DNA of 64,000 bases from Prevotella sp. (GTDB taxonomy: Bacteria > Bacteroidota > Bacteroidia > Bacteroidales > Bacteroidaceae). Below the pieces are notes generated by a model. It did not search any database and had not been told where the DNA came from. It saw only the letters and a program-made list of their open reading frames with translations. Numbering within the stretch: position 1 is the first letter of the stretch; the number at the start of each line of letters is the position of its first letter. The DNA is taken from positions 124,001 to 188,000 of the forward strand of contig SUYH01000003.1 of NCBI GenBank assembly GCA_015060535.1, read 5' to 3'. A program made the position numbers and the translations under genes. Positions 9,979 through 19,526 of the stretch are shown here, in pieces.

Positions 9979-10959
9979 ATGAAGGGTATCGATACGATAT
10001 TCAGAGCCATCAGGATCTTCTTGTTCAGCAATCTGAACAAGCAGTTCCTGATTTTCACCTTCTTTCTCATGCTCTCTGGCGTCTTCTGGCTTATCATGAC
10101 GCTGAACGAGACCTACGAGAAGGAGATCAAGATACCCGTGCGCGTCAATAACGTCCCCAAGAATGTGGTGCTCACCTCAACAGTAGTTGACACCATCCGT
10201 GTCACCGTCAGAGACAAGGGCTGGGTCATCTTGGCCTACCTTTACGGTCAGAAGCAAGGCGTGGCTCAAGTTAATTTCAAGAGCTACGACAAGGGCCGCG
10301 GACACGGCTATGTGCCCAGCGCAGACACCAGGCGTATCGTCGAACTAAGACTGGAAACGTCGACCAAGATTGTTTCCATCAAGCCCGAGCGCTTTGAGTA
10401 CTCCTATAATAATGGTGAGTACAAACGTGTCCCCGTCCGTTGGGCTGGACGCATCATCCCTGACCAGCTCTTTTTCATCTCGCAAGTCAACTACATGCCC
10501 GATAGCGTCGATGTCTATGCCTCTCGTCAGAAACTGGACAGCATTCACGTCATCTACACAGAGGCGCTGAATTACGTCAATTTCCGCGATTCTCTAGCTG
10601 TCGAAGCTCGTCTGTCGCATCCCAATGATGTTAAAGTGGTGCCTGAGCGCATTAATATCAACTTCTATACCGACGTGCTCACCGAGGAGGCCATTGATGG
10701 TGTACCCATCCAATGCATGAATCTGCCTCAGGGAAAAGTGCTCCGCACATTCCCCGGCAAGGTAAAAGTACGCTTCGTGGCTGGTGTCAACCGCATCCGC
10801 ACGCTCCGTCCTGACGATTTCGTCGTGGTGGCTGACTACAATGACATCCTGCAAAACGGCTCCGACAAGTGCACCATCTACCTTCGCAACGTACCCCATG
10901 GCATCAGTCGTGCCAAGCTGGAAACACAACAGGTAGACTACCTCATAGAAGACGAATGA
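9979..10959 (+). CDS. YbbR-like domain protein
   Basis: Single N-terminal TM plus YbbR-like repeats; located between yajC and coaE. Confidence 0.75.
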   Translation: MKGIDTIFRAIRIFLFSNLNKQFLIFTFFLMLSGVFWLIMTLNETYEKEIKIPVRVNNVPKNVVLTSTVVDTIRVTVRDKGWVILAYLYGQKQGVAQVNFKSYDKGRGHGYVPSADTRRIVELRLETSTKIVSIKPERFEYSYNNGEYKRVPVRWAGRIIPDQLFFISQVNYMPDSVDVYASRQKLDSIHVIYTEALNYVNFRDSLAVEARLSHPNDVKVVPERININFYTDVLTEEAIDGVPIQCMNLPQGKVLRTFPGKVKVRFVAGVNRIRTLRPDDFVVVADYNDILQNGSDKCTIYLRNVPHGISRAKLETQQVDYLIEDE

Positions 10960-11498
10960 AGATAGGAATAGCTGGCGGCATAGGCTCTGGCAAAAGCTAT
11001 GTCTGCAAACGGTTAGCCCGATACGGGATTGAGGTTTACGACTGCGACGCTGCTGCCAAGCGTCTCATCCGCACATCCCCAGAGCTACAACAACAGATTG
11101 CCACCCTCGTAGGTTCGCTCGACAAAGTCTCCATGAGCCGTTTTCTGCTGTCTAGCGAGCAAAACCAGCTAGCGCTGAACGCCATCATCCATCCTGCCGT
11201 ATTCCAGGATTTTGAGGCCAGCGGCATGCAGTGGATGGAGAGTGCCATCATGTATGAGTCAGGTGCCTACCGCCTCGTCGACAAGGTCGTGGTGGTTACT
11301 GCCCCCGAAGAACTTCGGCTTCAGCGTGTCATGCAGCGCGACGGCATCACCCGCGAGAAAGCACTTCAGTGGCTTTATCGTCAGTGGCCTCAAGACGAAG
11401 TCCGCCAGCGTGCAGACTACGAAATCATCAATGACGGCACTGCTGACATTGACACACAAATAGACCAATTGATTCATTTCATCGAAACATCGAAATAA
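10956..11498 (+). CDS. coaE: Dephospho-CoA kinase
   Basis: MKIGIAGGIGSGKSYVCKRL P-loop; ATGA overlap with upstream stop. Start reassigned from 10869. Confidence 0.93.
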   Translation: MKIGIAGGIGSGKSYVCKRLARYGIEVYDCDAAAKRLIRTSPELQQQIATLVGSLDKVSMSRFLLSSEQNQLALNAIIHPAVFQDFEASGMQWMESAIMYESGAYRLVDKVVVVTAPEELRLQRVMQRDGITREKALQWLYRQWPQDEVRQRADYEIINDGTADIDTQIDQLIHFIETSK

Positions 11499-11516
11499 CG
11501 AAATAACAAAAAGAAT

Positions 11517-11960
11517 ATGAAACAGACCATTTTAGCTATCTCGGGCAAACCGGGACTCTACAAATTAGTATCACGTGCCAAGAACAGCCTCATTGTCGAG
11601 GCATTGGACGACACCCACAAGCGCATGCCAGCCTTTGGCACTGACCGCATCACCTCACTGGCCGACATCGCCATGTTCACCGAGAGCGAGGATGTGCCCC
11701 TCATGAAGGTGCTCGCCGCTATGCGTGACTTGGAGAAGGGCAAGCCCTCCAGCGTTGATTTCCGCAAGGCATCACCAAAGGAGCTCCACGACTATTTCAC
11801 CAAGGTGCTGCCCCAGTGGGATCAGGACCGCGTGCAGAACAGCCATATCAAGAAGCTCATCCAGTGGTACGACATCCTCGTCAAAGCCGGTATCACCGAC
11901 TTTGAGGAAGAGATGGCACCCACCGAGGGCGACAATATCGACGACCGAAAAGAAGCTTAA
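11517..11960 (+). CDS. DUF5606-like conserved protein
   Basis: MKQTILAISGKPGLYKLVSRAKNSLIVEALDD; conserved Bacteroidetes family. Confidence 0.75.
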   Translation: MKQTILAISGKPGLYKLVSRAKNSLIVEALDDTHKRMPAFGTDRITSLADIAMFTESEDVPLMKVLAAMRDLEKGKPSSVDFRKASPKELHDYFTKVLPQWDQDRVQNSHIKKLIQWYDILVKAGITDFEEEMAPTEGDNIDDRKEA

Positions 11961-11972
11961 CGCACGCTCCGT

Positions 11973-12404
11973 CTACCCTTTTCTGCAGTGAGGGCAAATG
12001 CCCTTCACCATGTAGTTGACGGAGTTCATCACAAAACCGCCAGGCAACTCGACTGGCGGTATTTTGATGTCGTCCAGACAATACGTCTGTCGACACTCCT
12101 CACAAAAGAAATGCACGTGCATGTCGTCATCCTGATCTGCATCATGACTATGACACAACTCGTAGCGCACCCCGTCGCCACCGTCTTCGATGACGTGTAC
12201 CAGATGATGTTCTCGGAAGAGCGTCAAGGCCCTGAAGATGCCCGACTTGTCTATCGTTTTGATTTTGGCCTCCAACTCCATCAGCGACAACGGACGCTGA
12301 GCGGCCTCCAGCGCCTTCGCCACCAGTATACGGTTCGACGTAGGCTTTACCCCATGATGCTCCAAGAGCTCCACACATGCTTGTTCGTTCATAGTCTTAT
12401 CCAC
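11973..12404 (-). CDS. Fur-family transcriptional regulator
   Basis: HGVKPTSNRILVAKALEAAQRPLSLMEL and HVHFFCEECRQTYCLDD, CPHCRKG. Confidence 0.9.
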   Translation of the reverse strand: MDKTMNEQACVELLEHHGVKPTSNRILVAKALEAAQRPLSLMELEAKIKTIDKSGIFRALTLFREHHLVHVIEDGGDGVRYELCHSHDADQDDDMHVHFFCEECRQTYCLDDIKIPPVELPGGFVMNSVNYMVKGICPHCRKG

Positions 12405-15395
12405 TTAGAATCGACGTCCGCCACCAGGACCGCCAAAACCGCCACGGCCCCCACGACCGCCGCCAGGGCCACCGAAGCCTCCACGTCCGCCAGGACCACG
12501 CATGCCCTCGCGAGCTGCCTTGCCTCCGAAGAGGTTCAGGCGATAAATGACGTGTAGCATGGCATAGCTGGTAATAGCGTTGTACTCGGTATCAGTACGC
12601 TGCATGGCAGTCACAGCACGGCTGAAAGTGGACTGCCGACGCAGAATGTCGTACATCTGGAAGGTCAGCGTCAAAGCATTGCCACGGAGGAACGACTGCG
12701 ACAGCTGGGCGTTCCATATCAACTCGTTGGTATTCATCGACTCGTCATTATAGCCACGACGACTGTTCATATTCATGCCCGTAGACAGCTGGGTACCCCA
12801 GGGAGCGGAAAGCATGACGCTGGCTCCATAGGAGAAAGTCCATGTGTCCATATTGTTGTTTGTCTGCAATTCACTGCGTGCATGCAGATACTCCAGCGAA
12901 CCATTCAGCTCGAACTCCAGCCACTGGTTGCGATAGCTGGCTGCCAGTCGCTCACCAATGGTCGTAGAACGGGTGGTCGACTTCTCCGAATTGGATTTGC
13001 TGTCGATGCTGACATAGCCCACACTGTTGGCATAACGCAGTGTAGTAAAGGTGTTCACGTTAAAGAATGCTGCTGAGTCGAGTGCAGTATTGAACATAAA
13101 CATACCAAAAGCATTCCAGTTGCCGTCGATATTCTCTGGTCGTGTGGTACGTGCACCAGTCAGCTCGTTATAAGTCACCATGTTCGACACGGCATTGCTG
13201 GTGGTCGAGAAATTCACATGCGCCATGATGCTACGCTGGTGGTTCTGTATATAGTTGTTATAGAACAGGCGGAAGCTCTGTGTGAATGAGGGTTTCAGTC
13301 CTGCATTACCCTGACGAATATTCAGCGGGTTGGAGTCATCAGTAATGTCGAGCAGGTCGGTCATCGAAGGCTGGCTGGTAGTACCCCGGTAGGTGAAGCG
13401 CAGCTGGCTTACCTCGGATATCTTCCAACGGAAATCGGCTGTTGGCGACCAGTTCATTACACTACGCTTAGTAACGGTATCGGTGGTCAGGTAGCGATAG
13501 GTCAGCTCAGAACTCTGAGGCAAGAACTGCACACCCACATTGAAGTTATACGCATTGCGCACAATGCGCAGCATCAACTCTGCGGTATGGATATAGTTTT
13601 TGTATTCCGAGTAGCGGCTCAGGTTCTCGCTTTTCGTACTCTCCAGCGATGTCGGGGGAGTAGTAGTGCCCAGCAGATTCAGATAGTCATCCCAGCCACG
13701 GAAGACGGGATTGACATTGAAGAAAGGAATGGGTAGTTTGCTGAAGTCATAAGTAGCACGGTCGCTCTTGGTATACTTATACTGGAACTGGTAGCTGAAC
13801 TGCAGATAAGTCTTGGGGAAGATAGGCTCACTATAGGTTGCACGTACCGAATAATCCCAGTTCTTAGTGGGTGTCACGGCATAGCGGTTTGCCTGATAAG
13901 TAGAGTCAATATACGCCCTGGGCGTCACCGTACTGTCGACTATGAAATACTGCACGTAGTTGTTCGTCATCGACTTACTCAGTCCTTCGCTGTAGTTAGC
14001 ACGCAGGCGCAGGGTGATATTACGGCCATTGTTACTCAGCTTGCGGTTGACCTGCAACGTGCCACCTACGGTCTTTGAGTCACTATAGGACAAGCCGTTG
14101 TCCTGATTGGTATTCTTCACGATGGAGTCGGTGTAGATCAGTCTGTCGAGTTGCGACAAGGGGTTCGTGATGCCGCTGATGGCATAGGGGTCACTCCGGA
14201 ACGTGGCGCTGACGGAATTGCTCAGCTGGTCGTTGGAGTTATAGCGGAACTGCGGACGGAACATGATGTTCCACATCGAGTCAGGCATCCACTCCAGTCG
14301 CATACGAGCATCCCAACTATTGGTACGGGTGAGATTCTTGCTGTTGCTGTTGCTGAACGAAGATGCCGAGCTACTCATAAAACTCTCCGCAGAAGTGCGG
14401 ACTGCGGCATCGCCGTCGCTGTGGTTCCAGCGGATGCTACCATCCAGCTTCAAGCGGTCTTTCTTCTCGTAGTTCAGGTTGATACCCGTCATCTTAGTGG
14501 CTGTCAGACCCTGACGGCCTCCACCCCAACGACCACCGCCACCGGCTGAGAAACCCATATCGTTGACATTGTTTGCACTGGTCATCACGAAAAGTTTCAG
14601 GTCGTCCTTCATCCAGCCTCCAAAAACGCGGCCACTATAACGTTTTTCCGTACCTGCCGCCAAATCGGCGTTGAGCATGAAGCCTTTGTTCATACCACGC
14701 TTGATGCCGAAGTCGAGCACCGTCTCCTCCTCACCATCATCGATGCCACTTACACGCGCCAAGTCACTCTTCTGGTCGTAGGCCTTCACCCGCTCAATGA
14801 TAGAGGTCGGCAGGTTCTTCATAGCCGTCTTGGTGTCACCCGTCATGAACTCCTTACCATCGACCATGATTTTCTTTACCTCTTTACCATTGATAGTAAT
14901 CTTACCATCGTCATCGACCTGAGCACCAGGCAGACGTTTCACCAGTTCTTCGACCACAGAGCCCTCGGGGGTGCGGTATGCCGAGGCATTATATACGAAG
15001 GTGTCGGCCTTCAGCGTTACCTTGGCAGCCTGTCCGGTCACGGTGGCACCCTTCAACATGATGGCATCGGGCTTCATGGTCAGCTTGCCCACCGACAGGT
15101 CCTTGTCGGCACCTACCGTCACACGCTTGGCATACGTCTTGAAGCCCACACTGGTAATCTGCAGGATATACTTGCCTGCTGCAGGAGCCTTCACATGGAA
15201 ACGTCCCTGCAGGTCGGTCAACGCACCAGCCACAAATGAGCTGTCCGTCTTCAGCAGTCGGACACTGGCCTGTGCCAGAGGCTCCTGTGAGTCACTCTCT
15301 ATTACCGAACCCGTCACCTGACGCTGTGCCATAGCCGTCAGCGTCATCACCCATAAAAAGAAAAGTAATATTTGCCTTCTCATCAAATCTTTCAT
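12405..15395 (-). CDS. Outer-membrane beta-barrel protein with N-terminal carboxypeptidase-regulatory-like domain and Gly/Arg-rich C-terminal tail
   Basis: Signal peptide; VTGSVIESDSQEPLAQASVRLL; TonB-receptor-like plug LPGAQVDDDGKITINGKEVKKIMVDGKEF. Confidence 0.88.
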   Translation of the reverse strand: MKDLMRRQILLFFLWVMTLTAMAQRQVTGSVIESDSQEPLAQASVRLLKTDSSFVAGALTDLQGRFHVKAPAAGKYILQITSVGFKTYAKRVTVGADKDLSVGKLTMKPDAIMLKGATVTGQAAKVTLKADTFVYNASAYRTPEGSVVEELVKRLPGAQVDDDGKITINGKEVKKIMVDGKEFMTGDTKTAMKNLPTSIIERVKAYDQKSDLARVSGIDDGEEETVLDFGIKRGMNKGFMLNADLAAGTEKRYSGRVFGGWMKDDLKLFVMTSANNVNDMGFSAGGGGRWGGGRQGLTATKMTGINLNYEKKDRLKLDGSIRWNHSDGDAAVRTSAESFMSSSASSFSNSNSKNLTRTNSWDARMRLEWMPDSMWNIMFRPQFRYNSNDQLSNSVSATFRSDPYAISGITNPLSQLDRLIYTDSIVKNTNQDNGLSYSDSKTVGGTLQVNRKLSNNGRNITLRLRANYSEGLSKSMTNNYVQYFIVDSTVTPRAYIDSTYQANRYAVTPTKNWDYSVRATYSEPIFPKTYLQFSYQFQYKYTKSDRATYDFSKLPIPFFNVNPVFRGWDDYLNLLGTTTPPTSLESTKSENLSRYSEYKNYIHTAELMLRIVRNAYNFNVGVQFLPQSSELTYRYLTTDTVTKRSVMNWSPTADFRWKISEVSQLRFTYRGTTSQPSMTDLLDITDDSNPLNIRQGNAGLKPSFTQSFRLFYNNYIQNHQRSIMAHVNFSTTSNAVSNMVTYNELTGARTTRPENIDGNWNAFGMFMFNTALDSAAFFNVNTFTTLRYANSVGYVSIDSKSNSEKSTTRSTTIGERLAASYRNQWLEFELNGSLEYLHARSELQTNNNMDTWTFSYGASVMLSAPWGTQLSTGMNMNSRRGYNDESMNTNELIWNAQLSQSFLRGNALTLTFQMYDILRRQSTFSRAVTAMQRTDTEYNAITSYAMLHVIYRLNLFGGKAAREGMRGPGGRGGFGGPGGGRGGRGGFGGPGGGRRF

Positions 15396-15467
15396 TCTTT
15401 AATGATAATAAGACGAACAAAACCCAAAAAAGTTTAATAAAAAGATGCTAATTTCATAAATTTATAT

Positions 15468-15475
15468 TAATTTTG
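15468..15475 (+). promoter_or_regulatory. -7 element TAATTTTG upstream of aroB
   Basis: TAnnTTTG motif close to aroB start. Confidence 0.5.
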
Positions 15476-15487
15476 CGCCCGAAAACG

Positions 15488-16537
15488 ATGGAACGACAGA
15501 AAGTAGTCATATCAACCAACCTGCAAAAAGCGCTTACAGACGCTATTTCAGCATGTCCGCACGACAAGCTGTTTGTACTGGTCGACGAGACCACCGAACA
15601 GTTGTGTCTGCCTGTGGTTGCCGGTTTTGACTGCATGAAACAGGCACAGCGCATCGTCATCGGAGCTACCGACAGCAACAAGACCCTCGACTCGCTGAGC
15701 CATGTTTGGCAGGAGTTGCAACAAAGGGGAGCCACCCGCCACTCGCTGATGGTCAACCTCGGTGGAGGCATGGTGACTGACCTGGGAGGCTTTGCTGCAT
15801 CGACGTTCAAGCGGGGCATAGCCTACATCAATGTACCGACTACGCTGCTGTCGATGGTCGACGCCTCGGTTGGTGGAAAGACGGGTATCAACTTCGGTGG
15901 ACTGAAGAACGAAATCGGAGTATTCAACAATGCCAACTGTGTGATCCTTGACACGACCTTCCTGAAGACCATGGACGAGGAGAACATCCTGTCAGGCTAT
16001 GCCGAAATGCTGAAGCACGGACTGATATCCCATGAGAAAATGTTGGGAGAACTGCTGGCATTTGATATCGAGCAGCCTGATTTCGCTCAGCTAAAAAGAA
16101 TGGTGGCCGACTCTGTAGCTGTCAAGCAACGCATCGTTACGGAAGATCCTACGGAGCATGGTATCCGCAAGGCGCTCAATCTCGGACATACCGCAGGACA
16201 CGCCTTTGAGTCGCTGGCCTTGGAGCGTAAGCCCATCCTTCACGGTTATGCTGTAGCCTACGGACTGGTGGTCGAGCTCTACCTCTGCTGCGTGAAGACG
16301 GGATTCCCACAGGACAAGATGCGTCAGACCGTCAACTTCATCAAGGAGCACTATGGTAAAATGACCATCACGTGCGACGACTACCCAAGGCTCATTGAGC
16401 TGATGCACCACGACAAGAAGAATGTGGGCAGCGACATCAATTTCACGCTGTTAGGTCATATCGGAGACATCCGCATCAACCAGACGGCCACAGAAGAAGA
16501 GATTAAGGAAGCATTAGACTTCTACAGAGAATACTAG
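15488..16537 (+). CDS. aroB: 3-dehydroquinate synthase
   Basis: NLGGGMVTDLGGFAASTFKRGIAYINVPTTLLSMVDASVGGKTGIN. Start reassigned to MERQ. Confidence 0.96.
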   Translation: MERQKVVISTNLQKALTDAISACPHDKLFVLVDETTEQLCLPVVAGFDCMKQAQRIVIGATDSNKTLDSLSHVWQELQQRGATRHSLMVNLGGGMVTDLGGFAASTFKRGIAYINVPTTLLSMVDASVGGKTGINFGGLKNEIGVFNNANCVILDTTFLKTMDEENILSGYAEMLKHGLISHEKMLGELLAFDIEQPDFAQLKRMVADSVAVKQRIVTEDPTEHGIRKALNLGHTAGHAFESLALERKPILHGYAVAYGLVVELYLCCVKTGFPQDKMRQTVNFIKEHYGKMTITCDDYPRLIELMHHDKKNVGSDINFTLLGHIGDIRINQTATEEEIKEALDFYREY

Positions 16538-16574
16538 GGAAAAACTACTACCTATTTAAATTACTAATAACCCA

Positions 16575-16608
16575 GAGTGGGGCTTATCCGTGAGGATGAG
16601 TCCCACTC
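16575..16608. terminator. Putative bidirectional hairpin between convergent aroB and menE
   Basis: GAGTGGGgCTTATCCgtgaGGATGAGtCCCACTC inverted repeat between convergent genes; weak T-tract. Confidence 0.55.
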
Positions 16609-16629
16609 ATACTTTCTTAGACCTGATGG

Positions 16630-17643
16630 TCAAAGCGACTTTGTCGATTGTTGCCGGGCTAACTTTTCTGCCTCTGCTCGTGCAGGCTTGCCCGTTTCGG
16701 TCATAGGCAGATGGTCAACGATGAGGACACGTCGAGGTTGCCAATATTTGGGTAGCACTCTTTCACACACCGCCTTTACCTCGTCGGGATTTCCACCCTC
16801 CGTCAACAACACCACCATCTCGCCCAATCGCTCGTCTTTCGCACGCGTTATCATATAAGGTATAGAAAGATGGGGGTGTAACAGGCGCTCTACCTCCTCC
16901 ATCTGTATCTTGATGCCTCCCGAACAGATAACGTTATCCTTGCGGCCAATGATGCGGAATTGTTGAGAGTACTTTGACCTAAAGGTACAAAGCGACCTTT
17001 GGTCGAGTAGAGATGAGAGTTCCACGATGTCGTTGGTCACCAGCGGCCCGTCATGTACCGCAGGTGCCTCAATCACCAGACAGCCCTCGTCCGTTTGCGA
17101 TAGCGTCACGCCCTCAAAAGGCGTGTACCATTCGGATGCTGTCGTCCCATTGAGTCGTCTGAGAGCGATATGCGAGAGCGTTTCCGTCATACCATAGGTG
17201 CTCCAAACAGCATTCGGGAAGTCCTTTAAGGCTTCCTCCATGCGCTCGTCAATGGCTCCACCACCAATGAGCAGGTGACGGATCTGCTTCAGTTGGGAGG
17301 GACGCTGCTGTAACAGGTTCCATACCTGTAGCGGGACCATAGCTGCCAAGTCGACGGGTTCATCCCAACAAGGTGTACCACTGGGAGTTACAGCGATGAG
17401 GCGCAGCCCACAGGTCAAAGCCCTGACTACCATCATCTTGCCTGCAATATAATCCAGCGGCATGCAAAGCAGGGCGGTGTCGCCCTGTTGGAGTCCTAAG
17501 AAGTTACAGGTGATGCGTGCCGAAGCCTCCATTCTGCTTTTCTCTACCAGCAGAGGCTTGGGTTTCCCCGTCGATCCGCTGGTATGCACCAGCACGGTAG
17601 GACGGTCGTTGTGCCATTCGTTCAGGAATTCTTCGAGGTCCAT
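16630..17643 (-). CDS. menE: o-Succinylbenzoate-CoA ligase (AMP-binding)
   Basis: VLVHTSGSTGKPKPLLV, STYGMTETLSHIA, GRKDNVICSGGIKIQ; in men cluster. Confidence 0.92.
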   Translation of the reverse strand: MDLEEFLNEWHNDRPTVLVHTSGSTGKPKPLLVEKSRMEASARITCNFLGLQQGDTALLCMPLDYIAGKMMVVRALTCGLRLIAVTPSGTPCWDEPVDLAAMVPLQVWNLLQQRPSQLKQIRHLLIGGGAIDERMEEALKDFPNAVWSTYGMTETLSHIALRRLNGTTASEWYTPFEGVTLSQTDEGCLVIEAPAVHDGPLVTNDIVELSSLLDQRSLCTFRSKYSQQFRIIGRKDNVICSGGIKIQMEEVERLLHPHLSIPYMITRAKDERLGEMVVLLTEGGNPDEVKAVCERVLPKYWQPRRVLIVDHLPMTETGKPARAEAEKLARQQSTKSL

Positions 17644-18611
17644 AACTGACTGCCACGAATCTCGAGTGGCATGGGAATATTGTCAGTGAAGAGCAGACCG
17701 GTACCCAGACCTTGTGGCATGGTGATACGGTCGCCATAGATATCACAGCACAGTTGGGCAATGGCATTCAGCCCGAGGTTACTCTCCAGGGCAGAGGTAA
17801 TCCATGAGCCGATGCCCATATCGCGAGCTATCTCCACCCACTCACGCACGCCCATCATACCCCCATGCAGCGAGGGTTTCAGGATGATGTATGCCGGACG
17901 GATGATGTTCAGCATCTGACGTTTCTGGTCGGGGTCGTTGATGCCTATCAGCTCTTCGTCCAAGGCGATGCGCAAGGGAGCATCACGACAGAGTTCAGCC
18001 ATATAGCTCCACTGACCAGCCTTGATAGGCTGTTCGATGGAGTGAAGGGCATACTGCGACAGCAGTTCCAGCTTATATAGTGCCTCTTCAAACGGGAAGG
18101 CGCCATTGGCATCCACACGCAGCTCCACCTCACGAGGACCGAAACGCTGACGAATCTGCTTCAGCAACTCAATCTCGGCATCGAAGTCGATGGCGCCAAT
18201 CTTCAGTTTGATACAGCGGAAGCCCTGTTGCAACTTCTGTTCGATACGCTGTCGCATCTCGTCGAAAGTGCCCATCCACACCAGTCCATTGATGGGAATA
18301 CCCACCTCGCCACGACTGAACGCATTGTCGAAACGCGTCATTGCCGTTTCCAAGCCAAAGAGCATCGAGGGGTAGTCGCGCATGTCGTCATAGGATATCT
18401 CACCCGTACGTTCCACCTCGTCGCAGAAACGTCGCAACACCTCGCCATAGTTTGGGATATCGTCGCAGGAGAGGTTCGGCAGCGGTGCACACTCGCCCAC
18501 CCCGTCCTCGTCGGTATATACCAGCCATATCTTACGCTCCGTATACACGCCACGTGAGGTTCCGGCCGGCTGTTTGAAATGGAGCACGCGCTCCTCTATC
18601 TCAATCTTCAT
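17622..18611 (-). CDS. menC: o-Succinylbenzoate synthase (enolase superfamily)
   Basis: [46 protein letters not shown]. Confidence 0.93.
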   Translation of the reverse strand: MKIEIEERVLHFKQPAGTSRGVYTERKIWLVYTDEDGVGECAPLPNLSCDDIPNYGEVLRRFCDEVERTGEISYDDMRDYPSMLFGLETAMTRFDNAFSRGEVGIPINGLVWMGTFDEMRQRIEQKLQQGFRCIKLKIGAIDFDAEIELLKQIRQRFGPREVELRVDANGAFPFEEALYKLELLSQYALHSIEQPIKAGQWSYMAELCRDAPLRIALDEELIGINDPDQKRQMLNIIRPAYIILKPSLHGGMMGVREWVEIARDMGIGSWITSALESNLGLNAIAQLCCDIYGDRITMPQGLGTGLLFTDNIPMPLEIRGSQLWTSKNS

Positions 18612-19429
18612 GGAATCTTAGGATATTTCTCAAAGTCAGGTTTACGCTTCTCGAGGAAGGCCTTGCCACCCTCCTGTGCCTCATCCAGGAAATAGTAGAG
18701 CATAGTGGCATCACCTGCCAACTGCTGGATGCCAGCCTGTCCGTCCAGCTCGGCATTCAGTCCAGCCTTGATCATACGCAGGGCGATGGGCGAACGCTCC
18801 ATCATCTCCTCTGCCCAAGCCACACACTCGTCCTCCAGCTGATCCAGGGGCACCACTTTGTTCACCATACCCATCTCTTCGGCTTCCTTGGCCGAATACT
18901 GCCGGCAGAGGAACCATATCTCGCGAGCTTTCTTCTGACCGACAATACGTGCCAGGTAAGATGAGCCGAAGCCTGCGTCAAACGAGCCGACTTTTGGACC
19001 CGTCTGTCCGAAGATGGCATTCTCGGAGGCTATGGTCAGGTCGCACACCAGATGGAGCACGTGACCACCACCGATGGCATAGCCGTTGACCATCGCGATG
19101 ACAGGCTTAGGCAGTCGGCGTATCTGCATCTGCACGTCGAGCACCGACAGACGGGGAACACCCTCTTCGTCCACATAGCCGCCACGACCTTTCACGTGCA
19201 TGTCGCCACCCGAACAGAAGGCCTTGTCGCCAGCACCTGTCAGCAGTACAACCCGGATGTTCTGCATCTCCCGACACAGGGCAAATGCCTGACTCAGTTC
19301 CAGTGTTGTCCGTGGGGTAAACGCGTTGCGATAACGTGGACGGTTGATGGTAATCTTAGCAATCCCATTGTACTCCTCGAAGAGAATCTCTTCGAACTTA
19401 CGAATCTCTTTCCATTCTCTTTTTGCCAT
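18608..19429 (-). CDS. menB: 1,4-Dihydroxy-2-naphthoyl-CoA synthase
   Basis: Crotonase fold; [20 protein letters not shown] and [19 protein letters not shown]. Confidence 0.95.
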   Translation of the reverse strand: MAKREWKEIRKFEEILFEEYNGIAKITINRPRYRNAFTPRTTLELSQAFALCREMQNIRVVLLTGAGDKAFCSGGDMHVKGRGGYVDEEGVPRLSVLDVQMQIRRLPKPVIAMVNGYAIGGGHVLHLVCDLTIASENAIFGQTGPKVGSFDAGFGSSYLARIVGQKKAREIWFLCRQYSAKEAEEMGMVNKVVPLDQLEDECVAWAEEMMERSPIALRMIKAGLNAELDGQAGIQQLAGDATMLYYFLDEAQEGGKAFLEKRKPDFEKYPKIP

Positions 19430-19501
19430 ATCTTCTTTCATTTTTGCTGCAAAGATAGAAAATTATTATCAATTATCAATTGTCAATTATCAATTAATTT
19501 G

Positions 19502-19509
19502 TATCTTTG
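19502..19509 (+). promoter_or_regulatory. -7 element TATCTTTG upstream of nucleoside kinase
   Basis: TAnnTTTG 18 bp before the ATG at 19527. Confidence 0.6.
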
Positions 19510-19526
19510 CAAACAAAATTGCTACT

